Below are positions 44,874-55,867 of a DNA stretch of 64,000 nucleotides, one piece after another. The notes below the pieces were generated by a model. That model saw only the letters and a list, made by a program, of their open reading frames with translations. It ran no database searches and was not told the DNA's origin. Position 1 is the stretch's first letter; every line of letters begins with the position of its first letter. This DNA comes from Microbulbifer sp. MKSA007 (GTDB lineage: Bacteria; Pseudomonadota; Gammaproteobacteria; Pseudomonadales; Cellvibrionaceae), in contig CP128433.1 of assembly GCA_032615215.1 (NCBI GenBank), forward strand, positions 3,679,501 to 3,743,500, given 5' to 3'. The position numbers and the translations under genes are program-made.

Positions 44874-47230
44874 ATGAATACTAAAAAGACCTACCTGGCA
44901 GCCGCCATTTCGGTGGCCACAATAATGAGTGCCAGTCCCGTGACCGCTGAAGACCTCAGCAACGCACAAATTGAAGAAGTAATGGTTCTGGGCTCCGGTA
45001 GCACTTTTAACAGCAGCGAAGTATCTGAGGCAATGCGCAAGCAACAGTCCTCTATCACCAGCGTTAATGCATTGATCGATAACCTCCCCGGTGTCTCAGT
45101 CAATGAAGGAGATACTTACGGCTTTGACGACTGGTCAACCAATATCAGTATTCGCGGATTTACTAACAGCTTAGATGAACAGCAAATTGGCACCACCATC
45201 GATGGTATTCCCAATGGCGGTTCGAATTACGGTGGAGGCTCAAAAGCAAACCGCTTTGTTGATCCGGGTAATATCGGTTCAGTAGAAGTATCACAGGGTA
45301 CTTCAGATATCGCTTCACGTTCCCACGAAGCCCTGGGAGGCACTATTGATTATCGCACTGATGATCCTTTGGACACACAGCGCAGTCGAATAGAACTGTC
45401 CACAGGCGAATTTGATGCACAGAGAGTATATTTTCGCTATGACACTGGTATTTTTGCCGGGAACAGCAAAGCCTGGATCTCATACTCTAACCAGGAAGCG
45501 ACCGACTGGATTACTGAAACTGCTGAGAATGAACGAGAGCACATCGCGGCAAAACTAGTGACCAGCTTGGAAGCTGGTACCATCAAGGCCTACCTATCTT
45601 ACGACGATATCCACGAAGATAACTATCAACGAGTCTATTCGGACGCCCAATTTGAAGAGTACCCTGAAAACGATTTCCTTACCGGCAACTGGTCCGGTAT
45701 TCCTTATATCGATCAACTTTATCGCCGTGGCTGGTCTACCTTGCGTGAGAACCTGCTGGCCTACACCCAGTTCGATTTTGACCTGACAGATTCATTCAAT
45801 CTACAGGCCGGACTCTATTACCATAGCAACGAAGGCCGCGGGGACTGGGTGCCCCCTTACCTGGTTGATATTACAGATGACAGTGAACAGGGCGAGTCCG
45901 AGTTCCTCGGCGGCTCAACTGCCTACGGCGGTAGCCAGTCGGGCATCATTTATTTTGTTGACGCCAATGGCAATGCCCTTACTTATGATGAAACATGTAC
46001 AGCGTCAGTCACCAATATCTATGGCGATTCAGGACCGGCCTACAATCCAGATTGCTATGCAGAGGGCGCCATACCCACGATGTCTTATCGGCACACTCAT
46101 TATGAGAAAGAGCGTGCCGGACTGACTCTAGACTTTACATATGCTACCACCATCGCCGGGTTAGACAATGAGCTGCGAGGCGGCCTCTGGTATGAAGACT
46201 CCACCCGTGACGAACACCGCGATTGGCACAAAATCATTGATGCAACTCAAGGTGCCAGTTTCAATTCAACACCCTATTGGGTGCAATACGACCGCAGTTA
46301 CCCCTCCACCAGCACAAAGTGGTATTTACAGAACTCCTGACCATCGACACTCTCACTTTGACACTGGGCGCCAAGCAGTTCTTTGTCGATGTTGAAAGGG
46401 AAGATCTGTTTCAGGAGTCTTCCGATGCAAGTGTTGACTCTGATTCAGATATCCTGCTCTCCGCCGGTTTGATTTGGGAAACACCCCTGGAAGGTGCAGA
46501 GCTGTTCGCAGGCTACGCTGAAAACTTTAAGGCGATTGGAGACAGCGTATTAGAGCGGCCCGATTCAGATCTCGACAATATCGAACCGGAAACCTCAGAG
46601 ACCACAGAGCTAGGGCTTCGCTATACCGCCGATAATTTCTCGGCAACTGCCACCTACTTTCAAAATGATTTTGAAAACCGGATCATTTTCCTGGATAACA
46701 ATACTTCCGCAGGTAATAACTATTTGATAGGTACCAATGGGACCTATTTTAATGCCGGCGGAATCGAATCTGATGGTCTGGAACTTTTCCTGGACTACGA
46801 TTTATCAGAAACTCTAAATCTCTATACATCCTATACCCTGCTGGACACTACTTATATTGGCTCAGGAAACTCAGCAGTAGATGAAACTCAAGGAATAACA
46901 CCAGGGAATGACGTAGTCGGAATAGCTGATCAACTCTATGTGATTGGCCTGGATTGGAATTCTGAAATATTTTACGGTGGCATCTCCAGTAAGTTTACCG
47001 GAGATCGCTTTGTCGACTTAGACAATAGCTGGACAGCTGACTCCTATGTAGTTGTCGATGCCTACCTGGGCATGAATCTGGGAGAATTTAGCCCGGCACT
47101 ACGGGGAGCCAACCTGAATTTAGTGATAAATAATTTACTGGATGAGGATTACTTAGGAACTGTCGTTTCTGGCGGTGCCTGGATTGGTGCTCCACGGACA
47201 GCCTCACTCTCTGCAACTATTGATTTTTAA
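44874..47230 (+). pseudogene. TonB-dependent receptor (frameshifted)
   Basis: Outer-membrane TonB-dependent receptor, 785 aa after repair. Signal peptide (1-25), plug domain (residues about 33-160: SSITSVNALIDNLPGVSVNEG, NISIRGF, GNIGSVEVSQGTSDIAS), and a long barrel with strands ending in ATIDF and terminal Phe. The frame stops at 46340. Inserting one base at 46336-46337 (CC) joins it to LTIDTLTLTLGAKQFFV and the rest to 47230. The loops contain Asp/Gly-rich, calcium-like segments. The phosphatase gene downstream suggests uptake of a phosphorylated substrate, though siderophores or carbohydrates are alternatives. Confidence 0.82.
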
Positions 47231-47247
47231 GATTTTTTTGGCAGCCA

Positions 47248-47278
47248 CACAATCGGCTGGAAATGCCAGCCGATTGTG
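47248..47278 (+). terminator. Terminator-like hairpin after TonB receptor
   Basis: Perfect 13-bp stem CACAATCGGCTGG/CCAGCCGATTGTG with a 5-base loop, 17 bases after the stop. No T-run follows. Confidence 0.65.
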
Positions 47279-47402
47279 CGTATGTTTAGTCAAGCAGTAG
47301 ATTCAAAAACAAAGTGCAATAAATAATAAATATAGTCGAAAAATAATTTTGATTATTTGCGACAAATATAAATGATCCAAAAATATGCAAAGAGCTCTTT
47401 CA

Positions 47403-48527
47403 ATGAACAGATTGACTACAGCAACCCTGACCCTGTTTCTTTCTACTCAATCCCTTGCCGCAGACAACCTCGTATTAGTTACTATCGACGGCTTGCGCTG
47501 GCAGGAAGTGTTCTCCGGTTATGACCCTGAACTTCTCAACCACACAGAGTTCACTGAAAATAAACAAGACCTTATCAATCACTTTCACGGCGATTCACTC
47601 ATCGAAAAACGTCAAAAATTATTGCCTTTTATCTGGCAAACAGTGGCTAAAGAAGGGGTTTTAATTGGCAATCGCGACAAGGGGTCTAAAGCACAAGTTA
47701 CCAATAGCTGGTGGTTTTCCTATCCCGGTTACAATGAGATTTTAACCGGCTCCGCCGACCCCAAAATCAATAGTAATGACCCAACCCCCAATGCCAATAC
47801 TACCTTTCTCGAGTGGCTAAACAGCAAATCTGAGTACAAAGGCCAAATCGCTGCATTCGGTAGCTGGGGGGTATTCTCCTCGATACTTAATCGTGATCGC
47901 AGTGGTATTTACATTAACGCGGGGCTGGAAGCTGCCGATTGGCCAAAATTGAGCCAAAGAGCAGGGTTTCTCAATGATTTGCAGCGGCAACTGCCGGTTT
48001 TCTGGGAAAACGTGCGGCCCGATGCATTTACCTATGGATTTGCAAAAGAGTACTTAATTAGCAAAAAGCCCAAGGTAATGTACATTGCCCTGGGTGAAAC
48101 CGACGATTTTGCCCACGATGAGGAATATCACCAGTATCTCCACTCCGCACATCGGAGCGACATGATACTCGCCAAACTCTGGCAGACACTGCAATCTCTT
48201 GATCAATACCGAGACAATACCAATCTACTCATTACCGTTGACCACGGGCGCGGCAACACCGCTGAATCCTGGCCCCACCACGCCAGTGGCCCAGCCCTGA
48301 CCCAATACTTCGGTAAAGAAGACCACCCCCACAAAGCGGGTATACCCGGCTCCAATGAAATCTGGATTGCCGCACTGGGCCCAGACATTAAAGCCTTGGG
48401 AGAAGTATCCAGGGGAGAAGCCATTTTTCAGGATCAGATAGCCGCAACCGCACTACAACTGCTCGGCCATAAGTCAGAAGAGTTCTCGCAGGATAGTGGC
48501 AAAGCAATAGACAGTATTCTCAAATAA
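47403..48527 (+). CDS. Alkaline phosphatase superfamily enzyme (exported phosphatase/phosphodiesterase)
   Basis: A 374-aa exported enzyme with a signal peptide (residues 1-19, cleavage near SLAADN). The metal sites of the AP superfamily are visible: Asp in VTIDGLRWQE, a candidate Ser/Thr nucleophile in WWFSYPGYNEILTG, Asp/His in LGETDDFAHDEEYH, and TVDHGRGNTAESWPHH. The NPP/iPGM-like branch hydrolyses phosphate mono- or diesters. ATG 47403 is preceded by GAG at -8; ATG 47385 would add six residues. Adjacent to a TonB receptor and ended by a terminator, it probably forms an uptake-and-cleavage pair. Confidence 0.8.
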   Translation: MNRLTTATLTLFLSTQSLAADNLVLVTIDGLRWQEVFSGYDPELLNHTEFTENKQDLINHFHGDSLIEKRQKLLPFIWQTVAKEGVLIGNRDKGSKAQVTNSWWFSYPGYNEILTGSADPKINSNDPTPNANTTFLEWLNSKSEYKGQIAAFGSWGVFSSILNRDRSGIYINAGLEAADWPKLSQRAGFLNDLQRQLPVFWENVRPDAFTYGFAKEYLISKKPKVMYIALGETDDFAHDEEYHQYLHSAHRSDMILAKLWQTLQSLDQYRDNTNLLITVDHGRGNTAESWPHHASGPALTQYFGKEDHPHKAGIPGSNEIWIAALGPDIKALGEVSRGEAIFQDQIAATALQLLGHKSEEFSQDSGKAIDSILK

Positions 48528-48530
48528 ACC

Positions 48531-48571
48531 TTTGTTCAGCCAGGCCTGACAAGTTCGGCTGAACAAATTTT
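48531..48571 (+). terminator. Rho-independent terminator
   Basis: 11-bp stem TTTGTTCAGCC/GGCTGAACAAA with a 15-base loop, followed by TTTT, directly after the phosphatase stop. Confidence 0.75.
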
Positions 48572-48714
48572 CACCGCCTTGGACCAGTAATATTCTGGAG
48601 CTTGATAACAACTTAAAGAACCCATCAATTAAGTGTTAACAGGCTCTAGCTGCCCCGCCCCGGTTTCCGCATAATGCAGGCCGCACTCGCAACTGAAAAC
48701 AGATGGCCTGATGT

Positions 48715-49707
48715 ATGTGGTTTAAAAACCTCCGTATTTATCGTTTGACGAAAGAATTTTCCCTGGATGCTGAAAAATTGAACGAATTGCTGGAGCCCCA
48801 TGCATTTGTTCCCTGTGGCAGTCAGGACAGCACTCGCTATGGGTGGGTGCCTCCACTAGGGCGCCACGGCAGCCAGTTGGTGCACGCAACGAATGGCTAC
48901 CTAATGGTCTGTGCTAAGAAGCAAGAAAAAGTGATTCCTGCTGCGGTAGTCAATGAGAAAGTTGAAGAGCTGGCACAAGCTATTTCTGAAAAAGAAGCCA
49001 GGCAGGTAGGTCGCAAGGAGCGGCAAAACCTTAAAGACGAGATTCTCCTTGAAATGCGCCCCAAGGCATTCGCTCGCTCCCGTCTGCAATATGCCTATAT
49101 TGCACCTCAGGATGGTTGGGTAGTGGTTGACGCCTCTTCTGCCTCCGCCGCCGAGGAACTGCTGGAGAACCTCCGCGAGGCTATCAGTAGCCTTGCCGTG
49201 GTACCACTCTCCGTTAAGAACCTGCCACAGCAAACGATGACCCACTGGCTCAGTGCCCCTGAAGCACCGCATCAGTTTGATTTTGGCCACGAATGCGAGT
49301 TGCGCGATCCCAAAGACAGCGGCAGTGTTATCCGCTGTAAAAACCTGGACCTCTGTGCAGAGGAAATTCACAATCACTTGGTGGCGGGACTACAAGTGCA
49401 CAAGCTGGGGCTGACCTGGCGTGGGGGCGTTGAATTCCTGGTAGATGATCAGCTGTCCCTAAAGCGTATCAAGTTCAGTGACGAGCTTCTGGAGAAGGCC
49501 GATAGTGCCGATGCAGAAAGTGCAGCCCAGAGATTTGATGCAGATTTTGCGGTGATGACTCTGGAGATCTCAGCCCTGACCAAAGACTTGCTCTCCGCCT
49601 TCGGTGGCGTCAACACCGAGTCGGCTAGCGTTGAGGAACTGGTCGCCAAAGCCAGCCGCCAAGAAGCGGAGGCCCTGGCCAAAGAGGTAGAAGAGGTCGT
49701 TCTTTAG
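48715..49707 (+). CDS. rdgC: Recombination-associated protein RdgC
   Basis: A 330-aa DNA-binding ring protein that limits RecA loading. Signature blocks are WFKNLRIYRLT at the N-terminus, FVPCGSQDSTRYGWVPPLG, LMVCAKKQEKVIP, KERQNLKDEILLEMRPKAFA and GLTWRGGVEFLVDD. Length is slightly above E. coli RdgC (303 aa) because of a C-terminal Glu/Ala-rich tail. Monocistronic, convergent with gnd. Confidence 0.95.
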   Translation: MWFKNLRIYRLTKEFSLDAEKLNELLEPHAFVPCGSQDSTRYGWVPPLGRHGSQLVHATNGYLMVCAKKQEKVIPAAVVNEKVEELAQAISEKEARQVGRKERQNLKDEILLEMRPKAFARSRLQYAYIAPQDGWVVVDASSASAAEELLENLREAISSLAVVPLSVKNLPQQTMTHWLSAPEAPHQFDFGHECELRDPKDSGSVIRCKNLDLCAEEIHNHLVAGLQVHKLGLTWRGGVEFLVDDQLSLKRIKFSDELLEKADSADAESAAQRFDADFAVMTLEISALTKDLLSAFGGVNTESASVEELVAKASRQEAEALAKEVEEVVL

Positions 49708-49767
49708 GGAACTCACATTATGATGCGTACCTGAAAGGCACGTATCACCTGCCCCCTACCCCACCAA

Positions 49768-51288
49768 TCAGATCTCAACCATTGGGCGGCCAGGTTCGGT
49801 CCACTGGACGTGATACTTGCGCTGCTCAGGCTGGTCCACACGCGCAAAGGTATGGGCTCCAAAGAAATCACGCTGTCCTTGTAGCAGGTTCGCCGGCAGC
49901 GACTCGGTGCGGAAGGCATCGTAGTAATTGAGCGCCGATGACAGGGCCGGCACCGGAATACCATTCAGAGTGGCGCTCGCCACCGCTTGGCGCCAGTTGG
50001 CCTGGTGATCGGCAATCTGCTGGGTGAAGAAATCATCCAGTAGCAAGTTGGAAAGCTTGGAATCTCGATCGTAAGCATCGCTGATAGATTGCAGGAACAC
50101 TGCTCGAATGATGCAACCTGCACGCCAAATTCTGGCAATTTCAGAGAAGTTCAACTGCCATCCCTGCTCCCGCGCAGCCAGCTTCATCAAATCGAAGCCC
50201 TGAGCGTAAACACAGATCTTTGCGCAGTAGAGAGCGTCGTGCAGCTGTGCAATCACTTCTTCCCGTTGCTCTGGAGCCACTGGTGTCAACTCAGGCCCTT
50301 GCAGTTTCTTCGCTGCGCGGGTACGCAATACCTTCCGGGTAGATAATGAACGGGCGTAAACCGCTTCGGCAATACTCGGGGCCGGACAGCCCACTTCCAG
50401 GCTGCTCATGGCTGTCCACAGACCAGTACCTTTTTGGCCTGCACGGTCGAGGATAACGTCTACCAGCGGCTGTTCTGTCACGGAGTCCAAGGTAGAAAGC
50501 ACTTCTGCACTGATATTGATCAGATAGCTGTTCAGCGGGCCTCGGTTCCACTCGCGGAATACTTCTGCAATTTCCTCTGGGGCCATACCCATCGCCGTGC
50601 GCATCACATGGTAGGCCTCACAGATCATCTGCATATCGGCATACTCAATACCGTTATGCACCATCTTCACATAGTGGCCTGAGCCTATCGGGCCGATATA
50701 AGCCGCACAGGGCTCACCTTCGCGAACCGGATTGCCAGGCTCAAAGCGTTCAATCGGCTGGCCGCTGGCTTTATCCACTTTGGCGGCAATAGCATGCCAA
50801 ACTGGCTCAATACGACTCCAGGCATAACGGTCGCCGCTGGGCATCAGGGATGGCCCAAAACGAGCTCCCACTTCGCCACCGGATACTGCGGTGGTGAAGA
50901 AGATCAATTTGCCTTCATACCGTTTAGCCCGCTCCACAGAGTCGGTCCACAGGCTATTACCAGTATCAACAACGATATCGTCAGCCTTTAAGCCCGCATC
51001 GAGCAACTTGCTGCATACATCATCAACGGGGTCTCCAGCCGGAACCGAGAGAATAATCAAGTGCGGGGCTTTAACCTTCGCCAACAGCTCTGTGTAAGAG
51101 TTGCAGGCTTCAACACGCGCAGGCAGGTCTCCACGCTCTTTCTTGTCCTGCTCCAGCAGCGCATTCAGCCGGTTGTGATCCAAATCAAAGGCACAGACCC
51201 TATAGCCATTGTCGGCCAGGTTCAGGATCAGGTTCTTACCCATCACACCGGCGCCGATAAAGCCAATATCGCACTGTGAATCAGACAT
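49768..51288 (-). CDS. gnd: 6-phosphogluconate dehydrogenase (NADP, decarboxylating)
   Basis: A 506-aa enzyme of the oxidative pentose phosphate pathway, converting 6-phosphogluconate to ribulose-5-phosphate with NADPH formation. The N-terminal Rossmann motif GFIGAGVMGKNLILNLAD, the catalytic Lys in GSGHYVKMVHNGIEYADMQ and the C-terminal helical domain with RAGCIIRAVFLQ are present. It is longer than E. coli Gnd (468 aa), typical of the Gram-negative long form. Start ATG 51288 follows GGAG; the upstream in-frame extension to 51375 is not needed. Convergent with rdgC. Confidence 0.93.
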   Translation of the reverse strand: MSDSQCDIGFIGAGVMGKNLILNLADNGYRVCAFDLDHNRLNALLEQDKKERGDLPARVEACNSYTELLAKVKAPHLIILSVPAGDPVDDVCSKLLDAGLKADDIVVDTGNSLWTDSVERAKRYEGKLIFFTTAVSGGEVGARFGPSLMPSGDRYAWSRIEPVWHAIAAKVDKASGQPIERFEPGNPVREGEPCAAYIGPIGSGHYVKMVHNGIEYADMQMICEAYHVMRTAMGMAPEEIAEVFREWNRGPLNSYLINISAEVLSTLDSVTEQPLVDVILDRAGQKGTGLWTAMSSLEVGCPAPSIAEAVYARSLSTRKVLRTRAAKKLQGPELTPVAPEQREEVIAQLHDALYCAKICVYAQGFDLMKLAAREQGWQLNFSEIARIWRAGCIIRAVFLQSISDAYDRDSKLSNLLLDDFFTQQIADHQANWRQAVASATLNGIPVPALSSALNYYDAFRTESLPANLLQGQRDFFGAHTFARVDQPEQRKYHVQWTEPGRPMVEI

Positions 51289-52476
51289 CAAGTTCTCCAT
51301 ATAAAGACAGGGGGCTTTCAAGGGCGTGGAGTATAGCAATATGAATCTGGAGCAGGGAGAGCAAAAACCAAACAAAATTGCCCAGAGGGCAGCAAATACA
51401 GCCTACAAGGTGTAGAAGCCGATAGCAGGTGGTCCGCTATGGGCAAATACTCCCGACCTGGCGCACCTTATCTTTTGGTGCCAACCGGCAATTCAATTGC
51501 CCCGACACCAGAGCTCCATAAGTTATTTCAAGTCTATGACGCTTTATAAGAAAAGCTGATAACGAACTGTAAGAGCAAGGACATATCCGCCCAATACGCT
51601 AATTGGGGAAATCGCTTCCGATGAGGCTGAGTTTCCTAACGATAACGCAGCCGGTTTCCCCATGTACCGTAAGTGGCACTATCATTACTAACCCATAATC
51701 CTCCATCACAACTACTTAATCTGCCTATAAATCCATTTTATCGATTAAATTGAATTTTTAACTAAATCAAGGCATGTGAATTTTAATAAAGCAAAACCCA
51801 TATTCTTTGGAAATTTGACTGAGAGGGATGACCTTGGACACCCTACTTAACTGAGCTTACTAACAAATGAAAGCCAACAATAAAATAAACCATAAAATAC
51901 AATCAATCCATTATTTGGCCTTCCAGGATTTATCGCCGATACCTCGATACTGGAATTTCAACATTCGCTTCACTACAGCAAAGCGCAAAATAAAAGCTCT
52001 TAACCTTACTGAAAGCAAGAAGTAAATGATGAAAATAAATTGATTTTTTCAGCAAGATGGAACCTCACGATTTATCCTATAAGTGCATGAGCAATACCAT
52101 GTTCATTAAAAATAGACTTATTAAGACGACAGTCGGTGAATATGCTGGAGACCTCATAAGATCATTGAATCAGCCAATGGAAAAACTATCTTCAACAGCG
52201 CCAAAACTCCCAGCGCAGGTTCAGACAGCTAAAGGAAAATTAATAGTGTAATTTCAACAAGCTCTCATTTCAGCTATACAGCCTCTAAGTCTATCCCGCC
52301 TTAATTAATAGCCCTAGATGCTAACAACACTAGCATTACGGAAACAGTTAATTTATATACCTGCCAACAATAATCAATGACTATTTTTGTAACCCAAAAC
52401 TCATATGCAGCACGAAAACTGGCAGCGCCCCCTAAAGCCAAGACCGCTAGACTTCAGAAGACATCTATAAAAATGC
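51289..52476. other. 1.2-kb gene-poor, AT-rich interval
   Basis: No convincing gene. The longest open frame (52057-52251, 64 codons) has no recognisable motif and no clear start signal. Base composition drops after 51700 relative to the flanking gnd gene. Either a regulatory/decayed region or foreign DNA upstream of the TonB/ECF block. Confidence 0.5.
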
Positions 52477-52512
52477 AAAAATAGGTTGGCAAGAAATCCC
52501 CTCACCAACCTA
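52477..52512 (-). terminator. Rho-independent terminator of the second TonB receptor
   Basis: On the minus strand the stem TAGGTTGG/CCAACCTA with a 15-base loop is followed by TTTTTGC. It starts 53 bases beyond the receptor stop. Confidence 0.75.
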
Positions 52513-52564
52513 CATATTCATTCAATCAAATCTAAACAATGAATCACAGATTTCACCGGATTAA

Positions 52565-55550
52565 TCAAAACCCTTTACTAACACTTAAGCCAACAATACG
52601 AGGCTCTAATGTAAACACATTAGTAGTAAGACCTGAATCATCACTATTAGTGAACATATCAGTGATAGGCGCATCATCAAAAATATTCTTCACGTAGAGC
52701 TGCATATATAGATCAGAGTCAGGATTGCTGAGGCTAACTGAAGCATTGAGATTACTCCAAGCCTTCAAACGATCATACTCAGTGTTATATACACGAGCAT
52801 AACTTTCCGACTGGCGGTAGTAATCTGCTCGTAGAGTTAAATCCCAATTCTCAATAGGAATCGTATGTTCCACTCCGAAATTAACGGTGAAACGTGGTGC
52901 GTTGGGCAACTCATTTCCACTTAAATCAGCAGCAAAACCACGCCCCCCATTAGGTGCATCGGTTAGCGGGTTGTAGGGATCAACTCCATAATTGATATCA
53001 TGGCGCAATGCATCCGAGACTTCGATTTCTGGAGAGAATGAACCATACTGGGCGGAACCCGCACAAAGCGACCAAATAGCGAAAATATTAGGCGCAGCCA
53101 TAACCGCTTCAACTAAATCCACAGGTGCAATACAGTTAGACGGCACCTGGATGCTAGGACGAACCAGTACCCAATCTTCATTGCCCTGAGTACGATCCAT
53201 CACGTCAACAGATTCCTCTCCGTCTGCAATTCGGGTTTTTAGGTACCCTAAATTCATATCTATTCGTGTTGCATCTGTAAGCTGCCAAGCCAGCTCAAGC
53301 TCAAGCCCCATAGTTTCCGCATCAAAATTCTCATTGAGAGAAATTCTGTCAACAATTTGAGAGACTTGATAGTCGGTATAATCGTAGTAAAAGGCACTAG
53401 CATTAAGCGATAAGCTACCATCGAAAAGAATGTTCTTACTGCCAAACTCAATTGCGTTGACAAACTCCGGCTCAAAAGAATCTTCCAGGGGCTGAAACTG
53501 TACTATTGCTGGATCAACCTCGGCTCGGGGAGGGTTAGTACCACCACCTTTATAGCCGTGCGCAAAGGACATATAGAGCATAGTTTCATCCGTAAAGGGC
53601 AGATCCGTTCTCCAGTCCAAAACTGCACGCCCGGTGTACTCCTTCCAGTTCTGAGTAGCCGGATCACCTTCCGGATAGCCTCGATGGACAAGCCCCCGGA
53701 GACTTCACCGGAGGAGACTTCCCCCGTTACCGGATCATAAAAAGTACCTAACAACAGCTGACTGGGTACTGGAGTAGAGCGCTTGCGATCATTTGTATAG
53801 CGAAGGCCGGTAGTTAGCTTTACATCATCATTAATTTGCCAATAAGTTTCACCAAATAATGCCCAAGAATTAACTTCCACCAAATTTCGGCTCAAGAAAT
53901 AGTTATGTCCTTCCTCATCAATGTTTTCTATCGAATTAGGGTCAACATAAATACAATCTGAACCAACATTTACTTCTGGATCAGTACAGTTTTGAAATAC
54001 TAAGTTGAAATTTTCATCGCGGTCGGCATTATATAGATATTGCGCCACCATACTAAATATATTATTGAATACAAAATAGTCATCTTGGGTTTTAAAGTCT
54101 AAATAGTTTGTGCCCACTGAAAAATTCCAAGGACCATCGAAAGATGTCTGCAATCGGAATTCCTGGCTCCACTGTTTATTATCTGATCGACTAATATCAA
54201 CTGCCAACAGTCCTTCAGAGGGTCCCAACTGTGGATCAGTAAAAACTCCCCCGGTGTAGGTTCTAAATTACCCCCATCATTAAAGATGGGATCTGAAACA
54301 TAACGATTATAATCTTGGGATGAATAGTAATCGTCCTTAGCATAAGTCGACTGAGAGTAAAATGTAAGAGAGTCTGTCAGGCCCCATTCGAAGTTCAGTT
54401 GCACTAAGTCATTCTCTGCGCGGAATACCGGATCATAACTGGTTTCAATTTTACGAAGATCACGTGACTGCGTTGAATTCGCATAAGGGTCAGTAAACCA
54501 GTCAATAACCTGGCCATAGCTCGTGACAATTAACCCGGTAGCCAAAACGCTTGCAAAACCCTGGGCATTGGGTGCGCTGTAAGCGTCATCACTATAAATC
54601 GAGCTAGGCAGACAACCCTGACTAAAAAACACTGGCGTAAAGCCTGTTAGTTCAGTATCACCAATATGTGTTCGGCCTGGATCTTTTGTACAAAGTTGCT
54701 TGCCCGTGCGTGAGCGCCGATCATCTTCTTCAAAGTGTTGCCATATTAAATTGGCACTAAAGGATTCACTGGGCTCCCACTCAAAGATTGCACGAGTAGA
54801 ATATAGATCGCGGTCATTAACATCGTTACCGGTATAAGTGTTGTAATCAAAACCATCACGCTTAGTCATGGCCCCGGAGAAACGCAACGCCATGGTCTCC
54901 CCCAATGGCATATTAAACATTCCGCTGGCGCGCTTGGTGTTATAACTGCCCACCTCCGCCTTGATCTCAGAGGCAAACTCATCTCCAGGCATAATTGGCA
55001 ACATATTAACTACGCCAGCTGTCGCGTTGCGGCCATAAAGTGTACCTTGGGGGCCACGCAAGACTTCAACCCGTTGCACATCAAAGAACTCTTGCTCAAA
55101 TAATCGATTGCGAATTAAAGGAGTATTGTTGAAGCTCACAGCAACCGCCGGGTCTGAAGCAGCAGAAACAGCTTTAGTGCCTATACCGCGAATAGAGAAG
55201 TTATAGGTGCTGAAGTTGGATTTAGAAAAATTGGCATTTGGGACAGCTCGTAGCAACTCTTCCCCCCGCTCAATTTTAAGGTCATCCATACTGTCACCAC
55301 TGAGTGCAGATACTGCAATGGGCACATCTTGAATACTCTCTTCAATCTTCTGCGCAGTAACCGTGATCTCCTCAATCACCTGTCTTGGGTGTTTACCTTC
55401 TTCACTCTCCTGGGCACTGGAAATGGTAGGAACAACTGCAAATGCCAAAGAGGCAACAATGGAGCTGTACCAGGGAGTAATTTGGCATGAATGTCCAGAT
55501 TGATAAATCGCTTGTGCAATCAATGTTTTCTTTTTGACAGGTTTCATCAT
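52565..55550 (-). pseudogene. TonB-dependent receptor (two frameshifts)
   Basis: A TonB-dependent receptor read in three frames. The first covers signal peptide, a TonB-box-like VIEEITVTAQKIEESIQDVP and the plug (RGIGTKAVSAAS, FNNTPLIRNRLFEQEFFDVQ, VEVLRGPQGTLYGRNATAG). The second covers the middle of the barrel, and the third the C-terminal barrel ending VGLSVSKGF. One extra base in each of two plus-strand C5 runs (54248-54252 and 53693-53697) restores a 995-aa protein, joining ...PTPGGVFTDPQLGPS and ...SGGLVHRGYPEGDPATQNW. The start lies in GTG-ATG-ATG (55553-55545); I use ATG 55550. Adjacent FecI-like sigma factor suggests substrate-induced expression. Confidence 0.82.
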
Positions 55551-55867
55551 CACACTACGTCTCTCTTTATTGTCGGTATTATTGGGTTATTGACCTGATA
55601 TAAACCTATTTCAGGCTCAACAACATTTAAGACGCGAGAGCTAAAAGAAAGGGGGATAAAAAATAAACTTTATTTTTGGCGGGCTAAAGCAGAATTATTA
55701 ACTAAATATTTAGAAAGCTGCAACAGTTAGAACTAAAAAGCCAAACCTCTGGCGTAGCGCTAGCAGAATCACTCACCAAAAAATTTCTAGTTGAACTTGT
55801 TGTCCCGTTAGACATCTACTCGAAAAAAGGTCACAACCTACAGCACAATATGACCTATTTTGCGCCA

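Noticed and set aside
52057..52251. 64-codon open frame in the gap before the second TonB receptor
   Set aside because: No motif, no ribosome-binding site and AT-rich surroundings; not enough to call a gene.
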